Notes under the pieces: model-generated
What the model saw: the letters and a program-made list of their open reading frames with translations, nothing else
The model's database searches: none
Told to the model about the DNA's origin: nothing
Shown here: piece by piece, positions 27,560 to 35,291 of the stretch
Layout: every line of letters starts with the position of its first letter
Numbering within the stretch: the stretch's first letter is position 1
Made by a program: the position numbers and the translations under genes
Assembly: GCA_030827135.1 (NCBI GenBank)
Contig: JAURFE010000006.1
Span: forward strand, 1-64,000
DNA from: Vicinamibacterales bacterium
GTDB lineage: Bacteria > Acidobacteriota > Vicinamibacteria > Vicinamibacterales > SCN-69-37
Direction of reading: 5' to 3'
DNA: 64,000 bases

Positions 27560-29707
27560 CTATCGCTTGAAGGCAGGCGCATACGCCCGCTCGATGTAGT
27601 CCTTCAGCATGCGACGGGTGCTGAAGCGCGGAGTCACGGTGGCGATGGACTGGCGCACGATCGTCAGCCAGCGTGTGGGGATGTTCTTCGGGCCGCGCGC
27701 GTAAAACGCCGGGATGACCGCCTGCTCGAGCAGGTCATACAACGCCGACGCATCGGCATCATCCACGACACCCGGATCCGAGGTCGCCGCGTGCCCATCG
27801 ATCAGCCAGCCGTTGTCCCCGGTGAATCCTTCCGCCCACCAGCCGTCGCCGATGGACAGGTGCGGCACCCCGTTCATCGCGGCCTTCATGCCGGACGTGC
27901 CGGAGGCTTCCAGCGGTTTCCGTGGGTTGTTGAGCCACACGTCGCACCCCTGTACGAGCAGGTGGGCGACGTGCAGGTCGTAGTCCTCCACAAACGCAAT
28001 GCGGCCACCGAACCGCGAGTCGAGCGCATGGCGGAAGATCTGCTGCAGGTGGTGCTTGCCGGCCTCGTCGGCCGGATGCGCCTTGCCCGCAAACACGAAT
28101 TGAACCGGCCGTCGCGCGTCGCCGACCAGGCGCGACAGACGCTCGACGTCGCGGAAGATGAGGTCCGGGCGTTTGTAGCCGGTGAACCGCCGCGCAAAGC
28201 CGATGGTCAGCGCGTCCGGATCCAGCATCGCGCCGCCGGCGACGGCCCGGGACGCGCCGCCCTCGTCGGCGAAGCGTTCGCGCGCGCGCTCGCGCACAAA
28301 CTGGAAGAGCGAGTGCCGCAACGCCTGCCGGGCGGCCCACAGTTCGTCATCGGGAATCTCGGGGAGACGGCGCCACAGCTCGGGGTCGTCGTAGCGGTCG
28401 CGCCACTGCGCGCCGAGGTGGCGGTCGAAGAGGCGGGCGAGGCCGCCGGCGATCCACGTCGGCACATGGACGCCGTTGGTGATGGCCCCGACCGGCCGAT
28501 CACCGATGGCGAGGTCAGGCCACAACGGCGCGAACATCTCGCGCGTGACTTCGCCGTGCAGCTGGCTGACCGCATTGATGGCGCCGGCGGAGCGCATGGC
28601 GAGCGCGGTCATGTTGAACTGCGGCCCCGCGCCGTTGTCGTACGTGCCGAGGGCGAGGAAATGGTCGCGTTCGGCGCCCATCGATCCCCAGCAGCCGGCC
28701 AGATGTTGTTCCACCAGGTGGAACGGAAACGCGTCGTGCCCGGCCGGTACCGGGGTGTGGGTCGTGAAGACGGTTGACCGTCGCACCTCGACCAGAGCGT
28801 CTTCCCACGGCGTGTCCGCGGCGAGCAGGTCGCGCAGCCGCTGGAGGATCACAAAGGCCGCGTGGCCTTCATTCAGATGCCAGACCGCCGGCGTCAGCCC
28901 GAGGGCACGCAGCGCCAGCACGCCACCAAGCCCGAGGACGATCTCCTGCTGGAGCCGCGTGTCCTGCCCGCCGCCATACAGCCGTGCAGACAGCTCGCGG
29001 TCCCACGGCTGGTTCTGTTCGAGGTCGGTGTCGAGCAGAAGGAGGCGCACGCGGCCGAGGCGCACTTCCCAGACCTGGACCAACACGGTGCGCGTGCCGA
29101 GCGGCACCTGCACGACGCACGGCTTGCGATCGCGCGTCTGCGCGCGCTGCACCGGGGCGTTTGCCCAGTCGATCCGTTCGTACTGTTCCTGCTGCCACCC
29201 TTCCGGCGACACCCGCTGGCGGAAGTACCCCTGCGGATACATGAATCCGACACCGATGAGCGGGATGCCCAGGTCGCTGGCTTCCTTGCAGTGGTCGCCG
29301 GCCAGGACGCCAAGGCCGCCGGCATAGATCGGCAGCGACTGGTGCAGCGCAAACTCGGCGGAAAAGTACGCGACGACATCCGAGGTGCTGGCGGGCACCA
29401 CACGGTGCCACCACGTCCGCGGCTGGGTGTGCCCGGCGTGGCCGTTGCCGCCCCGCAGTGCCTCCAGGCCCGCCACGGCGCGGTCGTAGACCGCGAGCAG
29501 ATCGGATTCGTTGGCCGCGCGCTCGAGCGTCTCGGCGTCCATCAGCCGCAACATCAACACCGGGTTGTGCCGCGTCTGCTGCCAGAGGCGATAGTCGAGC
29601 CGGCGGAACACTTCGCGCGCGGGACTCCAGGTCCAGGACAGGTCCAACGCCAGTTCGTGGAGGCGGGACAGGCGTTCTGGCAGAGCGGTGAGATCAGAAG
29701 GTGTCAT
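27560..29707 (-). CDS. glgP: Alpha-glucan (glycogen/maltodextrin) phosphorylase
   Basis: The 715-residue GT35 enzyme releases glucose-1-phosphate from alpha-1,4-glucan using PLP. An N-terminal DUF3417-like segment (RLSRLHELALDLSWTWSPAREVFRRLD) precedes the catalytic body with VVAYFSAEFALHQSLPIYAGGLGVLAGDHCK, VWHLNEGHAAF, FTTHTPVPAGHDAF, and the PLP-lysine region EASGTSGMKAAMNGV. It is shorter than E. coli GlgP (about 815), matching the archaeal and actinobacterial type. The ATG at 29707 overlaps the stop of the threonine dehydratase (ATGA); the longer upstream frame lies inside that gene. Confidence 0.93.
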   Translation of the reverse strand: MTPSDLTALPERLSRLHELALDLSWTWSPAREVFRRLDYRLWQQTRHNPVLMLRLMDAETLERAANESDLLAVYDRAVAGLEALRGGNGHAGHTQPRTWWHRVVPASTSDVVAYFSAEFALHQSLPIYAGGLGVLAGDHCKEASDLGIPLIGVGFMYPQGYFRQRVSPEGWQQEQYERIDWANAPVQRAQTRDRKPCVVQVPLGTRTVLVQVWEVRLGRVRLLLLDTDLEQNQPWDRELSARLYGGGQDTRLQQEIVLGLGGVLALRALGLTPAVWHLNEGHAAFVILQRLRDLLAADTPWEDALVEVRRSTVFTTHTPVPAGHDAFPFHLVEQHLAGCWGSMGAERDHFLALGTYDNGAGPQFNMTALAMRSAGAINAVSQLHGEVTREMFAPLWPDLAIGDRPVGAITNGVHVPTWIAGGLARLFDRHLGAQWRDRYDDPELWRRLPEIPDDELWAARQALRHSLFQFVRERARERFADEGGASRAVAGGAMLDPDALTIGFARRFTGYKRPDLIFRDVERLSRLVGDARRPVQFVFAGKAHPADEAGKHHLQQIFRHALDSRFGGRIAFVEDYDLHVAHLLVQGCDVWLNNPRKPLEASGTSGMKAAMNGVPHLSIGDGWWAEGFTGDNGWLIDGHAATSDPGVVDDADASALYDLLEQAVIPAFYARGPKNIPTRWLTIVRQSIATVTPRFSTRRMLKDYIERAYAPAFKR

Positions 29708-30675
29708 GACTGTACGATTGAGCAGAACCGGGAAAGATCGATATTGCCGCCGGAGACGATCACCACAATCTTCCGGTGGCCGGCGTCGCGGATCTGCGGC
29801 GAGAGCGCGGCCGCGATGGCGCACGCGCCCGCGCCTTCCGCAATGATGTGACAGCGTTCCGCGGCGAGACGCATCGCGCGGCCGGTGGCGTCGAGTGACA
29901 CGACCACCGACGCGTCGACCCACTGTTCGAGCAGCGGCCACATCGACGGCAGGACGGACTTGCCGCCGGCGCCATCCACGTAAGATGCGGTCCAGGCATC
30001 GAAGCGCATCGGGTGACCGGCAGCCATCGATGCCGCCAGCGGCGCCGCCGTTTCCGGCTCCGCGGCATACACCTTGACGTGCGGCCGCGCCGCGCGCATC
30101 ACGCAGCCCACGCCGGCGAGCAACCCGCCGCCGCCGATCGAGGCCACCACGGCATCCACGTCGGGCACCTGGTCAAGAATCTCGAGCGCGCACGTGCCAT
30201 TGCCGCTGATGAAGTCATCGTCATCAAACGGATGCACGAAGCGACCGGTCATGCGATCGGAGCGGTGCTCTTCGACGGCGCGCCAGCATTCCTCGTAGGG
30301 CGCGCGGTGGATGGTCGCGCCGAGGCGTTCGATGTTGGCGATTTTGGTGGCCGGCGCGGTGTCCATCACGAGGACGGACGCCCTGGCTCCCGCCTCTCGC
30401 GCGGCGAGCGCCACGCCCTGCGCCGCATTGCCTGCGCTGACCGTCCAGACGCCCTGGGCCAGCGCGTCCGGCGACAGTTTCGCCACCGCGTTGGCCGCAC
30501 CACGCAGCTTGAACGACCCGATGGGCTGGAAAATTTCCAGCTTCAGAAAAATCTCAGGACCGCCGCGCGCAATCGGATCGAGCCGGATGACGGGCGTACG
30601 CACCGCGACCGAATAGACCCGGCTGGCGGCGTCTGTCACGGTAGCGAGCGAGATGGCACGGGCGGGACCAGACAT
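29704..30675 (-). CDS. PLP-dependent threonine/serine dehydratase
   Basis: The 323-residue fold-type II enzyme has the PLP lysine in IGSFKLRGAANA (Lys56), the phosphate-binding glycine loop SIGGGGLLAGVG, and VIVSGGNIDLSRF at the end. Relatives deaminate threonine or serine to a keto acid; it lacks the regulatory ACT domain of biosynthetic IlvA, so it is of the catabolic or racemase-like type. The ATG at 30675 has GGAG upstream and is preferred over a TTG 12 bases before it. Its stop overlaps the glycogen phosphorylase start, so translation is coupled. Confidence 0.9.
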   Translation of the reverse strand: MSGPARAISLATVTDAASRVYSVAVRTPVIRLDPIARGGPEIFLKLEIFQPIGSFKLRGAANAVAKLSPDALAQGVWTVSAGNAAQGVALAAREAGARASVLVMDTAPATKIANIERLGATIHRAPYEECWRAVEEHRSDRMTGRFVHPFDDDDFISGNGTCALEILDQVPDVDAVVASIGGGGLLAGVGCVMRAARPHVKVYAAEPETAAPLAASMAAGHPMRFDAWTASYVDGAGGKSVLPSMWPLLEQWVDASVVVSLDATGRAMRLAAERCHIIAEGAGACAIAAALSPQIRDAGHRKIVVIVSGGNIDLSRFCSIVQS

Positions 30676-30706
30676 CGGAATCTCCAATCCTATCAGGACC
30701 CTCGAG

Positions 30707-30742
30707 CCCCTGGACCCCTGGACCCCTGGACCTCTGGACCTC
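30707..30742. repeat. CCCTGGAC octamer array
   Basis: Four to five copies of CCCTGGAC (last ones CTCTGGAC) with exact 8-base period lie between the divergent threonine dehydratase and asparaginase genes, in the likely promoter region. Confidence 0.85.
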
Positions 30743-30772
30743 TTATAGACTTACCGCCGACGGAGGAACGCA

Positions 30773-31903
30773 ATGAATCGGCGGGATTTCATGACGGCGA
30801 CAGCAGCAGCGGGGGTGGCGGCAGCGACAGGCCCGATCGCGCGGGCCAGTGGCGTGGAGCCGGGCGCAGGCAAAGCGCCGGAGGTGCGTGTGCAGAGCAG
30901 TGTGCGACCGGTGGTGATTGCCTCGGCGAATGGACAGACGCGCCGGAACGGCGGGCCCAAAAGCTGCGTCGAGACGGCCTACGAAAAGATGATGGCGGGC
31001 GAGGATGTGCTTGATGCGCTGATTGCCGGCGTCACAATCGTGGAACTTGATCCCGACGACACCAGTGTCGGCTACGGCGGACTGCCCAATGCCGATGGCG
31101 TCGTCCAGTTGGATGCGTCGGTCATGCACGGCCCGAAAAAACGCGCGGGTGGTGTCGGCGCGCTGGAAGGCGTGCGCACGGCGGCGGCCGTGGCCAGGGC
31201 CGTCATGGATCACACCGACCATCACCTCATCGTCGGCAAGGATGCCCAGGTGTTCGCGCGCAACATGGGGTTTACGATCGAAGCGGACCTCAACACGCCG
31301 CGGTCGCGCGGCGCGTGGCTCGAATGGAAACGTCGCACAGACCCGTTGCGGTACCTCGACCCGAAGCGTCGGGAGAAGGCGATGGGCGACGTCATGCTGG
31401 CCATGGTCGCTGAAGGGCTCGTGGATGAGAACCATATCTACGGGACGATCAATTGCAACGGCGTGAATGCGAAGGGTGAGATCTGCGGCGTGACGACGAC
31501 CAGCGGCCTCGCGTGGAAGATTCCTGGCCGGCTTGGCGATTCCCCCATCCTTGGCGCAGGCCTGTATGTCGACGGGGAGGTCGGTGCCGCCGGTTCCACC
31601 GGTCGCGGCGAAGCCAACCTGTTCAGTCTGGCCTCGATGCTGATCGTGGAGGAGATGCGGCGCGGCAAACATCCCAAGGATGCCGGGATGGAAGCCTGTC
31701 GCCGCATCCAGCGCTACACGATTGAGCCACGGCTTCTGAATGACCGCGGTCTGCCGAACTTCAATGTCAACTTCTATGTCGTGAACGCCAGGGGGGAACA
31801 TGCCGGCGTCGCGTTGTATTCGCGGAATGGACAGTACGCCGTCTGTGACGCCAAGGGTGGACGCCTGGAGTCCGTCGAACCATTGTTTGAAGGTAATCCG
31901 TAA
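30773..31903 (+). CDS. N4-(beta-N-acetylglucosaminyl)-L-asparaginase family protein, Tat-exported
   Basis: The 376-residue Ntn-hydrolase begins with a twin-arginine signal (MNRRDFMTATAAAGVAAATG), so it is probably exported folded. The family self-cleaves before a Thr that becomes the nucleophile; here Thr225 lies in HIYGTINCNGVNAKGEICGVT, and the downstream TTTSGLAWKIPGRLGDSPI plus GAAGSTGRGEANL match the substrate loop. It would cleave the GlcNAc-Asn link of glycopeptides. The N-terminal part (VDALIAG-like, GYGGLPNADGVVQLDAS) is complete. The next gene, an exported M14 peptidase, starts 21 bases later, so the two probably form an operon for glycopeptide use. Confidence 0.92.
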   Translation: MNRRDFMTATAAAGVAAATGPIARASGVEPGAGKAPEVRVQSSVRPVVIASANGQTRRNGGPKSCVETAYEKMMAGEDVLDALIAGVTIVELDPDDTSVGYGGLPNADGVVQLDASVMHGPKKRAGGVGALEGVRTAAAVARAVMDHTDHHLIVGKDAQVFARNMGFTIEADLNTPRSRGAWLEWKRRTDPLRYLDPKRREKAMGDVMLAMVAEGLVDENHIYGTINCNGVNAKGEICGVTTTSGLAWKIPGRLGDSPILGAGLYVDGEVGAAGSTGRGEANLFSLASMLIVEEMRRGKHPKDAGMEACRRIQRYTIEPRLLNDRGLPNFNVNFYVVNARGEHAGVALYSRNGQYAVCDAKGGRLESVEPLFEGNP

Positions 31904-31924
31904 CGCGGAGAGAAGGAACGGACC

Positions 31925-33871
31925 ATGAAAAAGCACCTCGTGACACCAATCGGATTGGCGCTGGGCGCCGTGCTGCTATGGACGGCCACGACCGGAACGC
32001 AGGGACTGCAGTTGCCGGGGGGCGACAACCCGACGATGTACCGCGTCGGCGGGGGGCATCGGGACGGCCCGTCCGTGTTTCCGCGGTCGAACTACACGCA
32101 GGTGAAGCCGCTGGTTGAGGGGGAGGTGGACTTCAAACACTTCCACACGTACGAGGAGGCCACCGCGATTCTGCGCAAGTGGGAGCGTGAGTTTCCGAAC
32201 CTGGTCGAGGTGTACTCGGTTGGCCAGTCACTCGAAGGGCGGCAGATCTGGCAGATGACGTTGACGAACAAGCAGACGGGCCGTCACACCGACAAGCCCG
32301 CGATGTTCATCGAAGGCGGCCGGCACTCGGGCGAGATCTCCGGCATCGAGGCGACGCTCTACTTCGCGAATCATCTGATCACCAACTACGGCAAGGACCC
32401 GGCGATGACGAAGCTGGTCGACACGAAGACCTTCTACGTGAAACCGCACAACAACCCGGATGGTGCGTCGGTCTATCACTACACGGCGCAGACGCTGCGA
32501 TCGTCGGTGCGGCCGATGGACAACGACGGCGACGGCCTGTTTGATGAAGACCCGGGCGACGATCTTGACGGTGACGGATTTGTTCGACAGATGCGGCAGT
32601 TTGTCGGCCCCGGCAAGGGCAACGCCACCGTCGACAAACGCGACCCGCAGGGGCGGCTGATGCTCAACGTGCCGATGGGGCAGGGCGAATACCTGATGTT
32701 CTCCGAAGGCTATGACAACGACGGCGACGGCCGCGTCAATGAGGATGGGATCGGCGGTCTCGACCTGCATCGCAACTATCCCGAGAACTGGCGTCCGGAA
32801 ACCGAAGCGAGCGGCCGTGGCTGGACGCAGGGCGGCGCCGGTGCGTATCCGCTGTCCGAGCCGGAAACCCGCGCGGTGTTCGACTTCCTGATCCGTCATC
32901 CGCACATCGGCGTTGTGCAGTCGCTCGACACGTCGGTGCCGATGATTCTGCGTGGACCATCCACGTCGAAGTCGGAAGAGTCCGTGTTCCCGGACGATCT
33001 CGTCTACTTGAAGAAGTTCGACGCGAAGGGTATCGAGATCACGGGCTACCCGTGGGCAGGTGACACGTACTGGAACTATTCCAACCGGGGCCGCGGCGGC
33101 GCGGCCCCGAGTCCGGACGCACCGGGGTCGCCGCTGTTCGGGCACGGGCCGGACTTCGGCTACCTCTATTACGGCGCCATCTGGTACGGCAATGAGATCT
33201 GGGACGGCGGCCGTCTGCCCGAGGCCGACGCGGATGGCAATGGCCAGTCCGACGACCTCGAGCGCCTGCAGTGGCTCGACAAAAACCGCCCCGGCAAGAA
33301 CGACTTCCAGCCCTGGACGAAGACCACGCATCCGACGATGGGTGCGGTCGAGGTCGGCGGATGGAATCCGAAGTTCTGGTCGCAGAACCCGCCGCCCGAG
33401 ATGCTCGAAAAGTGGGCGCGCAACGAAGCCCTCTTCAACATCTACCTGGCCGAACAGATGGCCCAGGTGAAGATCGTCTCAGTCAATACCAAGTCGGGCG
33501 CCGATGGAGCGACCGAACTCACGGTCGTGGTCACCAACGAAGGGGCCTTACCCACCGCGCTTGAAATGGCGAAGCGCGTCAAGATCGTGCGCGAAGACAG
33601 CGTGGCGATCGACTTCGCCGCGTCGCAGACGGTCACCCGCGCCGGCCAGACCGCCGGCGGTGGCGGCGCGGGCCGCGCCGGCGGCTTCGGGGGCCGTGGG
33701 GGTGCGGCTCCCGATCCCAACGCCCGTCGTCGCACAGCAGAAGGCATCGGGTGGCTGAAGCCGGGTGAAACGCGGACGCTCTCATGGACCATCCGCGGCG
33801 CGGGGCCCGTGACCGTGTCGATCGGATCGACGCGCGGCGGCACAGACTCGCGGACGGTGGAAATTCGCTGA
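31925..33871 (+). CDS. Exported M14-family zinc carboxypeptidase-like protein
   Basis: The 648-residue protein has a signal peptide, then an M14 domain with the zinc motif FIEGGRHSGEISG (His134, Glu137) and the substrate-binding NPDG and NRNYP-like segments (HNNPDGASVY; LDLHRNYPENW). Where family members keep a third zinc His, this protein reads GVVQSLDTSVP (Asp335). Calcium-type loops occur three times (DNDGDGLFDED, DNDGDGRVNEDG, DADGNGQSDDLE). A Gly/Arg-rich linker (GGGGAGRAGGFGGRGG) and a beta-rich tail end the protein. Expected role is peptide degradation in the periplasm; the Asp change may alter metal binding. Confidence 0.88.
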   Translation: MKKHLVTPIGLALGAVLLWTATTGTQGLQLPGGDNPTMYRVGGGHRDGPSVFPRSNYTQVKPLVEGEVDFKHFHTYEEATAILRKWEREFPNLVEVYSVGQSLEGRQIWQMTLTNKQTGRHTDKPAMFIEGGRHSGEISGIEATLYFANHLITNYGKDPAMTKLVDTKTFYVKPHNNPDGASVYHYTAQTLRSSVRPMDNDGDGLFDEDPGDDLDGDGFVRQMRQFVGPGKGNATVDKRDPQGRLMLNVPMGQGEYLMFSEGYDNDGDGRVNEDGIGGLDLHRNYPENWRPETEASGRGWTQGGAGAYPLSEPETRAVFDFLIRHPHIGVVQSLDTSVPMILRGPSTSKSEESVFPDDLVYLKKFDAKGIEITGYPWAGDTYWNYSNRGRGGAAPSPDAPGSPLFGHGPDFGYLYYGAIWYGNEIWDGGRLPEADADGNGQSDDLERLQWLDKNRPGKNDFQPWTKTTHPTMGAVEVGGWNPKFWSQNPPPEMLEKWARNEALFNIYLAEQMAQVKIVSVNTKSGADGATELTVVVTNEGALPTALEMAKRVKIVREDSVAIDFAASQTVTRAGQTAGGGGAGRAGGFGGRGGAAPDPNARRRTAEGIGWLKPGETRTLSWTIRGAGPVTVSIGSTRGGTDSRTVEIR

Positions 33872-33880
33872 CGTCCGCGA

Positions 33881-33949
33881 GATTGAGGATTGGGGATTGA
33901 GGATTGAAGGACGCCTCAATCCCTCAATCCTCAGTCCTCAATCCTCAAT
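33881..33949. repeat. ATTGAGG palindrome between convergent genes
   Basis: ATTGAGGATTGGGGATTGAGG on the left is answered by CCTCAATCCCTCAATCCTCAG...CCTCAAT on the right, with a few bases between the arms. Both arms are made of 8-base words. The right arm overlaps the end of the DmpA-type gene and supplies its last codons (LRIED) and stop. Confidence 0.9.
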
Positions 33950-35058
33950 AATTTGAGCGCTTCCAACGGAAGCGCTCTCACCGTTCGTCCATTGGCGGTG
34001 GTGTCGGTTGCCTTGAGCAACGAGTTGTAGATCGCTTCTTCGGTCGCGTCCATGGCCGCTTCAAAGAGGCCTGAGACCGCGTCGGTCGGCAGGAAGGACC
34101 GCGCCTGCGGGCCGTTCGCGGCGTTGACGCGGTTGACTGTGGCTGTGGAAAACGCGATGGCGTAGTCGCCGGATCCATTCGAGAACGTGGACCCGGTGCG
34201 CGCCATCGCGAAGACGGCGCGCGCGGCGAGCCGCTCGAGATCACGCGCGTCCAGCGGCGCATCCGTCGCCACAATGATCATGCAGGAGCCGTCGGCGTCC
34301 TGCGCCCACGTCGTCGACGCGCCACCAGCGCGACCCGGCGTCAGTGTCCGCCAGATCTGGCGGCCGTCGATCGTCAACCGTCCCCCGAAATTCGACTGCA
34401 CCAACACCCCGACCGTCCACGACGGGCCCTGGGCGCCCTGCTGCACCACGCGTGACGCCGTGCCGATCCCGCCTTTCCATCCAAACGCGATCGTGCCCGT
34501 CCCCGCGCCCACCGCGCCCTCAGCGACCGGGCCGGATGCCGCACTCGTGATTGAGGCGATCACATGTTCCCTGGTCACAGGCAGGCTGCGAATGTCGTTC
34601 AGGCCGCCGTCATTGGTCTCGCCCACGAGCGCATTCACCGAGCGCACGTTCTCGTTGCCCTCCTGCGCCAGCGTCCAGCGCACCACGGCCTCAACAGCCG
34701 TGCCCACGGCCAGTGTGTTGGTCAGCACAATGGGGCTCTCGATGGTGCCCAGCTCGCGCACCTGGGTTGAGCCCGCGAGTTTGCCGAAGGCATTCCCGAT
34801 GAACACGGCGCCGGGCACCTTGTCGCGGAACAGGTTCCCGCCGTGAGGCAGCACGGTCGTGACACCCGTGCGCACGCGGTCGCCATCGATCAGCGTGGTC
34901 TGGCCCACCCGCACGTCCGGCACATCCGTGATCGCGTTGAGCGCTCCGGGCGTTCCCGCGCCCGGCGCAATGCCCAGATCCCTCGCCCGCGGACGGTCCT
35001 GGGCGACCACAGCAGCAACAAGGAGCACGCCCATGGCGGAAGCTACGACGGTTTTCAC
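33931..35058 (-). CDS. P1 (S58) family peptidase, DmpA/beta-aminopeptidase type, exported
   Basis: The 375-residue protein has a signal peptide (MKTVVASAMGVLLVAAVVAQ) and the DmpA order: ARDLGIAPGAGTPGALNAITDVPDVRVGQTT, GGNLFRDKVPGAVFIGNAFGKLAGSTQV, IESPIVLTNTLAVG, and the autocleavage Ser in DGSCMIIVATDAPLDARDL. The proenzyme self-cleaves before this Ser (about residue 264), which then hydrolyses N-terminal D- or beta-amino acids. The last five residues are encoded by the ATTGAGG repeat, so the native C terminus may have been replaced. Confidence 0.9.
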   Translation of the reverse strand: MKTVVASAMGVLLVAAVVAQDRPRARDLGIAPGAGTPGALNAITDVPDVRVGQTTLIDGDRVRTGVTTVLPHGGNLFRDKVPGAVFIGNAFGKLAGSTQVRELGTIESPIVLTNTLAVGTAVEAVVRWTLAQEGNENVRSVNALVGETNDGGLNDIRSLPVTREHVIASITSAASGPVAEGAVGAGTGTIAFGWKGGIGTASRVVQQGAQGPSWTVGVLVQSNFGGRLTIDGRQIWRTLTPGRAGGASTTWAQDADGSCMIIVATDAPLDARDLERLAARAVFAMARTGSTFSNGSGDYAIAFSTATVNRVNAANGPQARSFLPTDAVSGLFEAAMDATEEAIYNSLLKATDTTANGRTVRALPLEALKLLRIED

Positions 35059-35076
35059 AGGACGAGCCTTTCAGTA

Positions 35077-35231
35077 AATGAGGCAATGGGGCAATGAGGC
35101 AATGGGGCAATGGAATGGGGCAATGAGGCAATGGGCCAATGGAATTGGCGGAATTGCGGGAATTGCATTGCCTCATTGCCGAATGCAGCCATTCCATTGC
35201 CCCATTGCCTCATTGCCTCATTGCCCCATTT
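35077..35231. repeat. GGCAATGR palindromic element, copy B (divergent genes)
   Basis: The left half is a tandem of GGCAATGA/GGCAATGG octamers, then GGAATTGGCGGAATTGCGGG. The right half is the inverse, ending in CATTGCCTCATTGCCCCATT. Both halves pair over more than 100 bases. It fills the whole gap between the DmpA-type and S9 peptidase genes. Confidence 0.9.
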
Positions 35232-35291
35232 GAATGTGACTTCATGGATAATAGCCGCGACTTTCCCCTCTATGTATTGCAAGGAGCATCT

